Under the pieces are notes generated by a model. It saw only the letters and a program-made list of their open reading frames with translations, was not told where the DNA came from and made no database searches. DNA of 64,000 nt from Saprospiraceae bacterium (GTDB taxonomy: Bacteria; Bacteroidota; Bacteroidia; Chitinophagales; Saprospiraceae): NCBI GenBank assembly GCA_022841345.1, contig JALHRR010000019.1:1-64000 (forward strand), given 5' to 3'. Positions within the stretch are counted from its first letter, which is position 1; each line of letters begins with the position of its first letter. The position numbers and the translations under genes are program-made. This document shows positions 1-9,757 of the stretch, piece after piece.

Positions 1-94
1 TTTTAGGTAAAATTTCATCAGAAATCAATTCTATGCTCCAATCAGGGATTATGTCTCCAATTCTCAATTTTGATAATTCCAATCGATTATTCAT
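1..94 (-). CDS. possible partial CDS at window edge
   Basis: Reading the minus strand from an ATG at 92-94 to the left edge gives an open frame of about 31 residues (MNNRLELSKLRIGDIIPDWS..., then ELISDEILPK). The frame is also open upstream of that ATG to about position 168, so the true start could lie further up. Codon use looks like ordinary AT-rich coding DNA. Most of the gene would lie outside the window and I do not recognise the family. It could equally be a chance frame. Confidence 0.25.
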   Translation of the reverse strand, partial: MNNRLELSKLRIGDIIPDWSIELISDEILPK

Positions 95-275
95 TTTTTC
101 AATTTTAATGACCACCAACTCTTTAATACACGCAATATCTATATTTTTAGCAGAATTTCGTTCCTGGAGTACCTAAAACTATAATGATTTGCTAATTAGG
201 AGTTTACTTAATGATGAATTGATATTTCTTACTTGCGTTTTTTGTATAAATGATGTAGATTTTTTTAGTCGTTCA

Positions 276-306
276 TCTCGAAGGCGGAATAATTTCAACT
301 TCAAAT
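276..306. repeat. 31-bp repeat, copy 1
   Basis: This 31-bp stretch matches 1447-1477 at 30 of 31 positions and shares the core AAGGCGGAATAATTTCAACT. It lies 22 bp beyond the stop codon of the minus-strand gene at 329-748. The other copy lies 19 bp beyond the stop of the next minus-strand gene. Similarity stops abruptly at both ends. Confidence 0.8.
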
Positions 307-328
307 CTACTTTTAGACTCCATTTTCT

Positions 329-748
329 TCAACCGGCTATTTTCTTTTTTAAGAAAAGAATTACGCTTCCCAGAACAGGAATATTTTCATAAAATAATTC
401 GCCTGCATCAAAGTAGTCTCTGTGTTTGATTATTTTTTGTTCAAGAGTCAGAACTGAAATACCTGATGCTTTTACATTTTTTTTAGGTCGTTTCAGTTGC
501 AGGTTCATTTCCCATTGCAGGTAAGCCGTAGTGTCAATAATCGATTCATTAGTAAACTGAAAAGAACCTTCCATCAAATTGCTATCTAGTTTTTTGAAGT
601 AAGATTTTAGATTCTCTATCCCGTTAATCCTGTGGATTGGGTCAATGAAGATTACATTATCCGAATAAATTTCATTTAACGCAGTATCATCATCAAACTT
701 CAATTGCCTGAAGTATGCCTTGAATTTTTCAATAGTTTCTATCTGCAT
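329..748 (-). CDS. SnoaL-like / NTF2-fold protein
   Basis: A 139-aa protein starting at ATG 746-748. It opens with an amphipathic helix (MQIETIEKFKAYFRQL) followed by a segment typical of SnoaL-like polyketide-cyclase/NTF2-fold proteins: LNEIYSDNVIFIDPIHRINGIENLKSYF. A beta-rich second half follows (YLQWEMNLQL..., ISVLTLEQKIIKHRDYFDAGEL). The cone-shaped fold binds small hydrophobic ligands or acts in isomerase-type reactions, but the substrate here cannot be told. The hydrophobic C-terminal tail (VLGSVILFLKKKIAG) resembles those of close Bacteroidota relatives. There is no signal peptide, so it is likely cytosolic. It stands alone, with no operon partner visible. Confidence 0.8.
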   Translation of the reverse strand: MQIETIEKFKAYFRQLKFDDDTALNEIYSDNVIFIDPIHRINGIENLKSYFKKLDSNLMEGSFQFTNESIIDTTAYLQWEMNLQLKRPKKNVKASGISVLTLEQKIIKHRDYFDAGELFYENIPVLGSVILFLKKKIAG

Positions 749-1002
749 GTTTTTATTTATTGTAGTTGACCGAATATATTAAAAATTCATCATGCAAGTA
801 TCCGGTGGCATAGCATTTATTTAATTTAGAAATTACTGAGCGTGCAGAGTCCGTAGAAATACCTGCTTATGTGTGGGTATCCCAAGTGTGAAGTGCTTTT
901 ATAAAAAAACTGAAATGCAAGAGTCGAATCTTATACTGAAAAACTATATCATGTAAGAAGTCCCACGCGTGAGGGGGATGGAGGGCGGCGACGCAGGAGC
1001 CG

Positions 1003-1022
1003 GTCCCCAAAGCTTTGGGGAC
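1003..1022. repeat. GTCCCCAAAGCTTTGGGGAC palindrome
   Basis: A perfect 20-bp palindrome. The same core recurs at 48311-48329 and 53999-54021, and relatives occur at 1053-1076 and 61943-61964, always between genes. This indicates a dispersed REP-like family. Confidence 0.8.
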
Positions 1023-1052
1023 GGAAGCGAAGCGAACCCCGGAATCACCCGA

Positions 1053-1076
1053 CCGTCCCCAATGCGTTGGGGACGG
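1053..1076. repeat. variant palindrome (ccgtccccaa / ttggggacgg)
   Basis: A 10-bp perfect stem around a TGCG loop. It shares the GTCCCCAA arm with the palindrome 30 bp upstream but has a different centre. Confidence 0.7.
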
Positions 1077-1226
1077 ACACGCCCAAAAAAATATGATTAG
1101 TTAATTGCCTGATTTCACATCGATGCAAGTTTGAAAGGTGAGGAGCTGGGGTAAAAAGTATATTCGCAATTTCTAATTTTAATAATTGGAATTAATTCCT
1201 TCTAATCACCTCAAGCCGGTGGGGCT

Positions 1227-1254
1227 CTTACTTTTTGAGATGGCAAAAAGTAAG
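1227..1254. repeat. inverted repeat cttacttttt/aaaaagtaag
   Basis: A perfect 10-bp inverted repeat around the 8-nt loop GAGATGGC. It lies in non-coding DNA about 240 bp downstream of the tamL stop, so it is unlikely to be that gene's terminator. Confidence 0.6.
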
Positions 1255-1446
1255 CAAAAACCATTTCCGCTGTTGAGCCTAATCCTAAAAATGCGCTTTC
1301 GCTTCGTTAAGCCCGCTAAACTCGCCGTAGGTTTTCCTGTTCCTGCTTAATGATCACAGATCATCTCTGTATCTGCTTGGCAGCACAGAGTGCTCACACA
1401 GTACCGGTCTTGGCCACTTCGCTCAAAACCATTTTTTACGGATTAT

Positions 1447-1477
1447 TCTCAAAGGCGGAATAATTTCAACTTCAAAT
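1447..1477. repeat. 31-bp repeat, copy 2
   Basis: Second copy of the 276-306 repeat with one mismatch. It lies 19 bp downstream of the tamL stop codon and has the same orientation relative to the upstream gene as copy 1. Confidence 0.8.
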
Positions 1478-1496
1478 ATGGAACCACCTCCTTACC

Positions 1497-3827
1497 CTAA
1501 AACGGATAACCAATCGCAATCATGTAAATGATATTCTCCCGACGCCAGTCCTTCTGCCCAAAATCAAAGGATCTGATCCATCTGTCACCTTCAGGGAGGA
1601 AGGGCTTTCTCAGGGGAGTCGAGACATCCAGTCGGAGGATGAAAAAGCCGACATCCAGGCGGATACCTAAACCGGTACCAACTGCCAGCTCAGAAAACCA
1701 TTTGGAGCTGAATTTACTGCCCGGTAATTTATCATTTTCTCTGAGTAACCAGATATTTCCGGCATCTGCAAAGAGCGCTCCCTTGAGGATACCGACAATG
1801 GGGAATCTGTACTCAAGGTTTGCCTCGAACTTGATGTCTCCTGCCTGATCAAAAAAGGAGGCGATATCCAGCACATCCGGGCGGTAAGTGCCCGGACCGA
1901 GAGAACGGATCCTGAATGCCCTGACACTGTTGGGTCCGGCTGAGAAATATTGTTTGGCGAAGGGTAAGCTGAAGGAATTTCCATAGGGGAGTCCGATACC
2001 GGCAAAGGCTCTCATGATCCACTGGGATTGTGTGCCGACACTGGTGTAATGCCTGATATCGATGTCAAATTTGCCGTATTGTGCATAGGGTTGTCCAAAT
2101 ATGGTTTTTTCAGTATTCGGACCATTGAAGGCATTCTGGATTCCACCGATGACATTTCCACTGAGATCCGTATTGAAGAGGATGAAAAATCTGCTTCTTT
2201 TATTCTGCCGGCGAAGCTCATTATATTGAACTGAATAGGTCAGTCCCAGAATGAATTGCTGCGCAAAACTTCTTTGTAACAGAGGATTTGCCATCAAAAT
2301 GGAATCAAAGGCCTCTGAGGTATTGGATAGCGTCACAAAATTGATAGAAATAGGGTTGATTTCATGCGACATTCTCCAGGATGTGTTCCATGTGTACCCA
2401 TAGGAAGCCAGAATTGAATTGAACCGGAAAAAACTGACACGATGCACTGTGCTGAAACCGACGCCCACTTTTGTGGTGGGCAGGGCATAAGCCTGATTGA
2501 GCGGTACCCGGAAGGGAGCTATGAAACGGGGAAACAAAATGGAAGTGGACAATCCGGTTTCAAACGAATTAAGACCTGTCTGTCTTCCACTCGCGATCTG
2601 CGTTTCGAATCCGATTTTGCCACTCACTTCTACCGTTTCTCCTCCCTTGAACAGATTTCTGTTTTTATAATTGAGTTGAAAAACCGGCCCTACGAAGTTA
2701 TTGGATTTGGAGAGTGCCTGAAATTCAGCGCGAATCGTTCTTTTCTTGAGCGGGGACAGAAAAATGTTGGCTTCCAGAATTCCATGTGTATTATAAACAC
2801 TGGTATCCAGGGGCAAGGGGCGAAATCTTACATTGACAAATTTGTAATTTCCCATACTGCTCAGTCTGGTAGAAGTCAGGTTTTGACGTCTTTGATTGTA
2901 CAGGTCTGCTTCCCTAAAGTGGATACTCTTAGCAATAAACTTGGGCTTTATAGAGCGTTTTGTTTCGATAAACACCATCCCGTCATACGTCACTGTATCC
3001 GTAGGAAGTCGTTCGCCCAGTGACTGATCATAATCAGAGAACACTGTCACATCACCGATATAAAAGGGAATCAGTGCATCTGCCGGCACATTTGTTTTGA
3101 TGGAAAGATACAGGTCAAACTTTCGCTCTTCATACTGATTGGTATCCACCCTGAAAATCAAATAATCAGGTTGAAAATTGTAGTATCCCTGTCTCTTTAA
3201 AAGACTATCCACTCTTTCGCGCTCCTGCTTGAATAGCTCCAGTTCATAACGGGTACCGGGTTTCAATCTTGTCCGGGTCATTCCGGAATCAATAATCGCT
3301 GAAGCTTTGGTAGTGTCTGCGATAAATACATATTTATCCAGCAGATAGGGTTCTTTCACTTCAATATCATATTTCCAGCTGCCTGTATGCTCTTTTTCTT
3401 TGGACGAAGCGAATATTTTTGACTCGAAGAATCCATTATTCTCCAGTCTGTTTTGCATCAGGGAAATAGTATTGTCTGTATTGACCTGACTCATTAAGGC
3501 GGGTTCTTCCCCGAATTTTTTGTTTAGATACTTCCCAAGTTTTTTAGCATTTGGTTTTGTACCTCTGTAATGTGCCCACAGTCCGAAGCGCCATCCGAGT
3601 ATTTTTGTATTGGGCTTGGGCCGGATGATAGCTTCAATTTCATTTTCCAGGGCTTTTTTGGTTTTCTTATCAGCGGGTCCTGTGATATGGAGGTCGGCTC
3701 CGGTGAATAGTTTTTCACCGGGAGGAATATATTTGGCAGTGCGGCAGGACGAACCTATCGTACAAATGATGACTGCAAAAAGGAAACAACGAGAAACCGA
3801 TCCTTGAATCATGTGAGAAAATAACAT
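1497..3827 (-). CDS. tamL: TamL: lipoprotein BamA/TamA-family outer-membrane protein
   Basis: An Omp85-superfamily protein of about 776 aa. A signal peptide ends in IGSSC, a loose Bacteroidota lipobox, so the mature N-terminus is probably lipidated. Periplasmic POTRA-like segments follow (LHITGPADKKTKKALE..., YELELFKQERERVDSLLKRQGYYNF). The C-terminal half is a D15/bacterial-surface-antigen beta-barrel containing QYFSAGPNSVRAFRIRSLGPG and ending in an aromatic residue (MIAIGYPF). Lipoprotein TamA variants in Bacteroidota are called TamL and work with TamB, which here is divergently encoded at 4721. Its inferred role is insertion of selected outer-membrane proteins or lipid transport. A longer frame begins with TTG at 3839. 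ATG at 3827 or 3812 fits the signal peptide better. Confidence 0.87.
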   Translation of the reverse strand: MLFSHMIQGSVSRCFLFAVIICTIGSSCRTAKYIPPGEKLFTGADLHITGPADKKTKKALENEIEAIIRPKPNTKILGWRFGLWAHYRGTKPNAKKLGKYLNKKFGEEPALMSQVNTDNTISLMQNRLENNGFFESKIFASSKEKEHTGSWKYDIEVKEPYLLDKYVFIADTTKASAIIDSGMTRTRLKPGTRYELELFKQERERVDSLLKRQGYYNFQPDYLIFRVDTNQYEERKFDLYLSIKTNVPADALIPFYIGDVTVFSDYDQSLGERLPTDTVTYDGMVFIETKRSIKPKFIAKSIHFREADLYNQRRQNLTSTRLSSMGNYKFVNVRFRPLPLDTSVYNTHGILEANIFLSPLKKRTIRAEFQALSKSNNFVGPVFQLNYKNRNLFKGGETVEVSGKIGFETQIASGRQTGLNSFETGLSTSILFPRFIAPFRVPLNQAYALPTTKVGVGFSTVHRVSFFRFNSILASYGYTWNTSWRMSHEINPISINFVTLSNTSEAFDSILMANPLLQRSFAQQFILGLTYSVQYNELRRQNKRSRFFILFNTDLSGNVIGGIQNAFNGPNTEKTIFGQPYAQYGKFDIDIRHYTSVGTQSQWIMRAFAGIGLPYGNSFSLPFAKQYFSAGPNSVRAFRIRSLGPGTYRPDVLDIASFFDQAGDIKFEANLEYRFPIVGILKGALFADAGNIWLLRENDKLPGSKFSSKWFSELAVGTGLGIRLDVGFFILRLDVSTPLRKPFLPEGDRWIRSFDFGQKDWRRENIIYMIAIGYPF

Positions 3828-4208
3828 ATGCGTATCCAATAAACGTAATGCCGGAGAATTTAAGCTCGCAAAGGTAGGACTAATTTGTTTGAGTGATGAG
3901 TGATGAATGATGAGTGATGAGTGAACAGCCGGGAAGAAGCTGCTAGCTGCGAGCTGCGAGCTTCAAGAAAACAGCCTGGAACAGCCGGGTGGCTGCGCTA
4001 GTGGATTGCCCGTGCTGAGAAAACAGCCTGAGTTGAGGTAGGCTGCGCCTGCGGGATTGAAGTAGAGATTGTGTGTCGGGCTGCGCCCGGTGTGTGCTTG
4101 CTTCATTCTGAAGCGCGGGATGTGGTTCGCAAAGCTCACGGGATGAATTGTGAGTGGTGGGTGCGGGTGTGGAACAGCCGGGGGGGGGGATTTGAGATGC
4201 GTTGCATG

Positions 4209-4253
4209 GATTTTCTCGTAGGGGCGCACGGCCGTGCGCCCTACGAGAAAATC
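4209..4253. repeat. near-perfect 45-bp palindrome
   Basis: The arms are GATTTTCTCGTAGGG and CCTACGAGAAAATC around a GCGCACGG/CCGTGCGC centre. They are symmetrical except for one extra G in the left arm. The GTAGGGGCG portion is shared with the palindrome at 10163-10212. Confidence 0.75.
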
Positions 4254-4303
4254 GGACGCGCATGCCGGTGTTACAGAAGTATCTTCAAATATGGCAGCTC
4301 AAG

Positions 4304-4364
4304 CGCTGAAGGCGCGACATATAAAAGCGAGGCGGTAAAACCCATCGCTGAAGGCGCGACATAT
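4304..4364. repeat. 42-bp period direct repeat
   Basis: CGCTGAAGGCGCGACATAT occurs at 4304 and again at 4346. Each copy is followed a few bases later by AGCGAGG. No coding sequence is involved. Confidence 0.7.
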
Positions 4365-4698
4365 GTTAGCGAGGGTGCATCGCTCCTCGCGAAAAGCCGG
4401 TGGGAATGACAATGCCACCCCTCGCGGAAAGCCAGTGGAAAGAACAATCCCCACCCCGGCGCGAAAAGCCGGAGGGAAGGTGTAAGGAATAAGTAGTAAG
4501 GTGTAAGTAAACAGCCACAACAGCCATGTGCGGGTTGGGTTAAATTTGCCAGTTTCCAATATATGGTTCGTCAGTAGACTATTTTTGAAATGTACATTTC
4601 TTGCTACCATTCACGAAAAACTTGCAAATTGGTGGTGGGTGTTGTATTTAATATTCATATCAAAAAGCAATACAACCCGTTTACTTCGTTTATCTCAG

Positions 4699-4706
4699 TA
4701 TCTTTG
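4699..4706 (+). promoter_or_regulatory. candidate -7 element of tamB
   Basis: TATCTTTG matches the Bacteroidota -7 consensus TAnnTTTG and ends 14 nt before the tamB ATG. I see no good -33 TTTG at the expected distance, so this is a candidate only. Confidence 0.35.
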
Positions 4707-4720
4707 ATCATATTCTTTCT

Positions 4721-7700
4721 ATGCCCAATTTCAAAAAAGTCCTTCGAAGAACACTCCGAACTATACTCGGTGTCCTGACAGGACTCATTTTATTATTTGT
4801 TACACTGGTTTTGTTGATTCGTACCCCCTGGGCACAAAGCAAAATTGTGAATAAAGCCATCAGCTATGTCTCTGACAAAACAGGGACTGTGGTAGAATTA
4901 GAGCGATTATTTATCACATTCACAGGCAATGTATATCTCGAAGGCCTCTATCTGGAAGACACCGAAGGGGATTCACTCATTTATATACGCAGTTTTGAAA
5001 CCGGCGTGGCATTAAAACCACTTCTCGATAAGGAAATTCATATTACTAAAATTGACTGGGATGGACTCAGAGCTCATGTCAAAAGAAGTGCCACAGACAG
5101 TACATTCAACTTTAATTTTCTAATAGATGCTTTTGTTTCAAAAGACAGTCTCGTAGTTGAGGACCCTGTAGATACAACTGAAAAAGTTGCATTCAAACTC
5201 GCAAGTGTCGGTCCGATATCTTTAAGTGATTTTCAGCTTACCTATGATGACAAACTGGAAGATATGCTGGCTTATCTGGCACTGGGTAATCTTCAATTGG
5301 AAAACAGACAGCTGGATTTGGATAGTCTGAATTTTGACATCAATAGTCTGGTTCTGGAAAATAGTAAGATCCGGTTTTACTCAGGGAAGTCTCTCAGTTC
5401 AGGTGAGGCGGACGAAGATTCTACATCATCTGCAATTCCCACCTTCATTGTGAATAACTTGGAGTTGAAAAATATTGATGCTGAAGTATCCATTCCTCCC
5501 GACAGTATTTCGGCCAATCTCGCTATTGGACTTTTAGCGTTGGAGGTCAAAAGTTTTAATCTGAATACCAATACAATTGAGGTGGAGGATTTCATATTGA
5601 AAGATAGCAGGGTTGTGGCTAAGTTACCTAAAGGTTCTGCAAGTTCTGGCTCTGAAGACGATCTTGTTCAGGTAGAAAATGACAGTGTAATTTCAGTAGC
5701 TTTTCCGGATATGAATATCAATGTGGGTTCTATGCAAATGGAAAATAACTATTTCGAAATCCACAGAGGAAATAAAGTTGCCAAAACGGGAAGTTTTGAT
5801 CCGGATCACATTGTTCTGTCTGATCTTGATCTGGAAATGCAAAACATTTATCTGAGTAAAGAAGGTGCTGGTTTGGAGCTAAGCTCATTTGATTTTAAAG
5901 AGCGCTCGGACTGGGAATTGAAGGAACTTTCATTTAATCTGAAAGCAAGTGAAAAATCATTTGCATTGGATAAGCTGAATTTTCAGACTACTTATTCCAG
6001 AGTTAGTATGGATCTGGCAATGAGCTATAGCAGTCTGGATGATTTGATTAACCAGCCTGAAAATGCAACGCTTAATTTGGATTTCAAGCCCTCCATTCTT
6101 TCCTTGCAGGATGCCTTTTATTTTGCTCCTGAGTTAAGAAAGGACACTGTATTGGCTCCATTTCACAATAAGCCATTCGGTCTCGATGGCAGTATCAGTG
6201 GTAGGGTAGGAGATGCTGATTTGAAAGATTTTGCTATCGATTGGGGTACCAATACACATATTAAAGCCAGTGGAAATATAAAAGGTTTACCTGATGCAAA
6301 GGCTTTGGTTTTTAATTTTCCAAAAGTAACATTCGAATCAGTGATGGCTGATTACGCCTCATTTATACCGAAGGATACGATGCCTGTTAAAATTCCTTCA
6401 AAAATATTTTTAAATACCAGCCTCAATGGCACTCCTGAAGACATTAAGGCGAAGGGATTACTCAATATTCCGGAAGGTCAGCTTGTATTTGATGCACATC
6501 TCAACCAAAAAGGTATTATGTCTTATGATGCCGATTTGTCATTGAATAAAATGGATCTCGGTGCATTGTTGAAAAATGACACGCTTGGATTGATCAATCT
6601 GGACATTGACTTCAAAGGAAGTGGAAAAGATATTAAAACCATGACTGCTGAGCTGAAAGGGAAACTCAGGTCTATCGTGATTGGAGAGCAGGAATTTAAG
6701 GATATCAGCTTTGATGGAAATCTGAAGAATCAGCTGGCGGAGTTTTCACTTTCAAGTGCACAGCCTTCTCTATTGCTCGATCTGAATGCGACTGCAAATC
6801 TAGACTCACTGAATCCTGAATACAATGTGCTCCTGGAAGTAAAAAATCTGGATGCCAATAAACTGGCTCTCAGTAAGGAAGATATGAATGTCTCGGGAAC
6901 ATTGACGGCCAGCATGAAAGGCCCTATGGACAACTTTGTGGCCAATGTAAATATCGCGAATGCCAGGGTTGTCAAAAACAATATCAAGTATGATATGGAA
7001 GAGGTCATTATTCTGGCGGATTCTGATGCCAATGGAAGTGAAGTGACTATTGAATCTGATCTGCTGAATGGAAAAATAGACTGGAACACAGACATCAATG
7101 CTCTTATCACCGGACTGAACAGATTTGCTGCTCCATATATAGGCAAAGATCCAGATACCATGCAAGTTGGAAAGGACGTCATTCTGAAAGGTGTATTCAC
7201 ATTTGAAGAGAATTCTGTTCTCCAGGAGCTTTTAATACCTCAATTGCAAAACCTGGAAGCCGGAGATCTGACAATTGACTTTAATTCTGCAGAAAATATA
7301 ATGGGGATTAACTGGGATATTGAACAGATTCATTATACAGAAATGAAGGGCTACAATATCGCAATAGATGTGAGCACAGGCGACGAAAGTCTGAACCTGG
7401 ATATTGCCTGGGATAGTATTTTACATCCTTCAGCCAAAGTATATAAGACTAGTCTGACCGGCAAGTATAATGGAGAAACTTTCGGATTCAGGGCAGACAT
7501 CCTGGATAAAGAAGAAGTACCTATGTATTTTTTCGAAGTAGCAGGGGAGATGGAGGGTGAAGATCTTATTATCAGGGTATTACCGGAAAAAATTCTTCTC
7601 AACAGGGCCAACTGGAATATTTCTCCCAACAATCAAATCAGCATACTTAAGGACCGGATTCTGGCCAGAGATTTTGTTTTATCTCAGGGAGTACAGAAAA

Positions 7701-9757
7701 TTTCAATAGCCAATAAAACTAATCTTGCTGAAGATCATTTGGGTTTGATTTTTGAAAATTTTCAGGTGGCAACATTCTCTGCCATGTTTCAGCCGGAAGA
7801 CGAAAGAGTGGATGGTGTGATCGAGGGTGAAGTCTGGGCAATTAATCTGTTTTCTACTCCTTCTTTTGTGGCAGATCTGGAGATTAATAATATCACTTAT
7901 CAGGAGATGCAGGTAGGTAATCTTAGATTGGATGCTGTGAGTAAATCAGCAGGTAACTATGCGGCTAATCTGGTGATTTCAGGAGGAGCAGCTGATTTGG
8001 TTTTGGATGGTAGTTATTCAGTCGCAGGCGACAAAACTACGCTGAATCTGGACCTTGACATCAAATCTGTAGAACTGGCATTGATTGAAAATTTTACAAA
8101 TAAAGCCATTTCGGATGCAGCAGGGACCATGTCCGGAAAGGTGAAAATTACCGGGTCTCCGGAAAAACCGATTTATGACGGATCTTTTCAGTTCAGAAAT
8201 GCTGCTGTGACAGTCAGTGCAGTAAATGAAAGATTTACATTGGCGGATGAGCAACTCAGCGTCAGGAATCAGGGAGTTTATTTTGATCGCTTTACCATTC
8301 GCGACAGCAGAGGAGAATCCAGTGCCATCACCGGCAGAATTGATACAGAAAAGAGCCTGACAAATCCGGAGTTCTTTCTGGACATTGATGCCAAAGACTT
8401 CAGGATGCTTAATTCCACCCGACAAGATAATGACATGTACTTTGGAAGTCTTCTTGCTGATTTGGATATTTCTGTAAGAGGTAATTTGGAAAATCCAGTG
8501 GTCAATGGGAGGGTCAGATTAAATCGGGGAAGCAATGTTACTTTCATCATACCGGAAACTCAGGTGGCTGCTGTCGACAAGGAAGGAGTGGTTGTGTTTG
8601 TAAATATGAAGGATTCAACCGCGAGTGATTCTGCAGTCATTGATGCTTTTCAAACTGATATGATTGGACTTCAGCTCAGTGCCATCATAGAAGTTGATTC
8701 CAGTACTACATTTACTATTGTTATTGATGAGCAATCAGGAGACAATCTCTTAATCAGAGGGGAAGCGAATCTGAGTGTGGACATGGAAGCGAATGGCCGT
8801 ATAGGGATTTCAGGTGAATATAGAATACTGGATGGACATTATGAAATGAGTCTCTATGAAATAGTCCAGCGCAGATTTGAATTGACCAGAGGCAGCAGGA
8901 TTACCTGGACTGGAGAGCCACTCAGGGGAGCCTTAGATCTTACCGCTCTTTACAGGACCAAAACTTCTACAGTGGATCTGATGGGCTCTCAACTGGCCGG
9001 TGCTGATCAGGCAACAATAAACAGGTATCGTCAGGATTTACCCTTTGAAGTTTTACTTAAAATTAAAGGAACACTTTTGAGACCTGATATTTCATTTGGC
9101 CTGGATATGCCGGAATTGCAAAGAAATGCGATAGGGGGCAATGTTTATAATAAGATTCAACAGCTGAATGAAAATGAATCAGAATTGAATAAGCAGGTAT
9201 TTTCTCTCATTGTTTTAAATCGTTTTTTACCGGAAGATTTGAGTCAGGCCTCAGGAGGCGGGGGAGGAGCCAATGAAATGGCAAGATCCAGTGTAAGTAA
9301 ATTGCTTTCTTCTCAATTGAATTCGCTCAGTGGAAAATATATCAAAGGCATAGATCTGGATTTCAATTTGGATAGCTATACAGACTACCAAACAGGAGCG
9401 GCTGAAAACAGGACACAGCTCAATGTAAATCTCCGGAAAGCTTTACTCAATGATCGTCTGATTGTATCAGTGGGAAGCCAGCTGGATCTGGAGGGAGAAA
9501 ATCCAAATGATCAACCAGGTGCGGGAGATATTATTGGGGATATTAGTCTGGATTATTTATTGGTTCCGGATGGCCGTTACAGACTGCGGGGATTCAGAAG
9601 AAATGAATTTGAAGGGATCATTGATGGACAGATCGTAGTCACCGGATTATCGATTGCATACAACAAAGATTTTGATAATATCCGGGAGCTGTGGAGGAAG
9701 CCTGTGGTGATTAGGGATTCTTTACCGGAGATTAAGAAGGCGGAGAAAGAAGATTAA
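4721..9757 (+). CDS. tamB: TamB-family translocation and assembly module protein
   Basis: A 1678-aa AsmA/TamB-type bridge protein. The basic N-terminus (MPNFKKVLRRTLRT) leads into one membrane segment at about residues 14-34 (ILGVLTGLILLFVTLVLLI), anchoring it in the inner membrane. A very long repetitive beta-strand region follows, rich in LDLDI/NLEL/DISV strands, which would form a hydrophobic periplasmic groove. The C-terminal DUF490 domain covers roughly the last 430 residues (GEYRILDGHYEMSLYEIVQRRFEL..., KIKGTLLRPDISFGLDMPE). TamB proteins link the inner membrane to the TamA/TamL barrel for outer-membrane protein assembly or phospholipid transport. The divergent tamL gene supports this. 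Its length is at the large end of the family, as is common in this phylum. Confidence 0.93.
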   Translation: MPNFKKVLRRTLRTILGVLTGLILLFVTLVLLIRTPWAQSKIVNKAISYVSDKTGTVVELERLFITFTGNVYLEGLYLEDTEGDSLIYIRSFETGVALKPLLDKEIHITKIDWDGLRAHVKRSATDSTFNFNFLIDAFVSKDSLVVEDPVDTTEKVAFKLASVGPISLSDFQLTYDDKLEDMLAYLALGNLQLENRQLDLDSLNFDINSLVLENSKIRFYSGKSLSSGEADEDSTSSAIPTFIVNNLELKNIDAEVSIPPDSISANLAIGLLALEVKSFNLNTNTIEVEDFILKDSRVVAKLPKGSASSGSEDDLVQVENDSVISVAFPDMNINVGSMQMENNYFEIHRGNKVAKTGSFDPDHIVLSDLDLEMQNIYLSKEGAGLELSSFDFKERSDWELKELSFNLKASEKSFALDKLNFQTTYSRVSMDLAMSYSSLDDLINQPENATLNLDFKPSILSLQDAFYFAPELRKDTVLAPFHNKPFGLDGSISGRVGDADLKDFAIDWGTNTHIKASGNIKGLPDAKALVFNFPKVTFESVMADYASFIPKDTMPVKIPSKIFLNTSLNGTPEDIKAKGLLNIPEGQLVFDAHLNQKGIMSYDADLSLNKMDLGALLKNDTLGLINLDIDFKGSGKDIKTMTAELKGKLRSIVIGEQEFKDISFDGNLKNQLAEFSLSSAQPSLLLDLNATANLDSLNPEYNVLLEVKNLDANKLALSKEDMNVSGTLTASMKGPMDNFVANVNIANARVVKNNIKYDMEEVIILADSDANGSEVTIESDLLNGKIDWNTDINALITGLNRFAAPYIGKDPDTMQVGKDVILKGVFTFEENSVLQELLIPQLQNLEAGDLTIDFNSAENIMGINWDIEQIHYTEMKGYNIAIDVSTGDESLNLDIAWDSILHPSAKVYKTSLTGKYNGETFGFRADILDKEEVPMYFFEVAGEMEGEDLIIRVLPEKILLNRANWNISPNNQISILKDRILARDFVLSQGVQKISIANKTNLAEDHLGLIFENFQVATFSAMFQPEDERVDGVIEGEVWAINLFSTPSFVADLEINNITYQEMQVGNLRLDAVSKSAGNYAANLVISGGAADLVLDGSYSVAGDKTTLNLDLDIKSVELALIENFTNKAISDAAGTMSGKVKITGSPEKPIYDGSFQFRNAAVTVSAVNERFTLADEQLSVRNQGVYFDRFTIRDSRGESSAITGRIDTEKSLTNPEFFLDIDAKDFRMLNSTRQDNDMYFGSLLADLDISVRGNLENPVVNGRVRLNRGSNVTFIIPETQVAAVDKEGVVVFVNMKDSTASDSAVIDAFQTDMIGLQLSAIIEVDSSTTFTIVIDEQSGDNLLIRGEANLSVDMEANGRIGISGEYRILDGHYEMSLYEIVQRRFELTRGSRITWTGEPLRGALDLTALYRTKTSTVDLMGSQLAGADQATINRYRQDLPFEVLLKIKGTLLRPDISFGLDMPELQRNAIGGNVYNKIQQLNENESELNKQVFSLIVLNRFLPEDLSQASGGGGGANEMARSSVSKLLSSQLNSLSGKYIKGIDLDFNLDSYTDYQTGAAENRTQLNVNLRKALLNDRLIVSVGSQLDLEGENPNDQPGAGDIIGDISLDYLLVPDGRYRLRGFRRNEFEGIIDGQIVVTGLSIAYNKDFDNIRELWRKPVVIRDSLPEIKKAEKED

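Larger units (their letters stand above)
749..1496. other. gene-free spacer with palindromes
   Basis: About 750 bp with no convincing ORF. It holds two GGGGAC-type palindromes (1003-1022 and 1053-1076), an AAAAAGTAAG inverted repeat (1227-1254) and the second copy of the 31-bp repeat (1447-1477). The stretch at about 1290-1435 is higher in GC than the flanks and reads like decayed repeat DNA. Confidence 0.6.
3840..4720. other. repeat-filled spacer between tamL and tamB
   Basis: About 880 bp that I read as non-coding. From the left it holds a GATGAGTGATGAGT tract (about 3891-3923), runs of AGCTGCGAGCTGCGAGC, several AACAGCC words, a near-perfect palindrome (4209-4253), a 42-bp direct repeat (4304-4364) and a GAAAAGCCGG-rich segment (4380-4480). 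Short ORFs here are low-complexity and overlap on both strands. The last ~150 bp should contain the tamB promoter. Confidence 0.7.

Noticed and set aside
2442-3023. 193-codon plus-strand ORF inside tamL.
   Set aside because: A shadow frame of a clearly conserved outer-membrane protein gene on the other strand.
3943-4610. Several overlapping ORFs of 60-112 codons on both strands in the tamL-tamB spacer.
   Set aside because: They are translations of low-complexity repeats, rich in Arg, Pro and His, without start context or homologous pattern.
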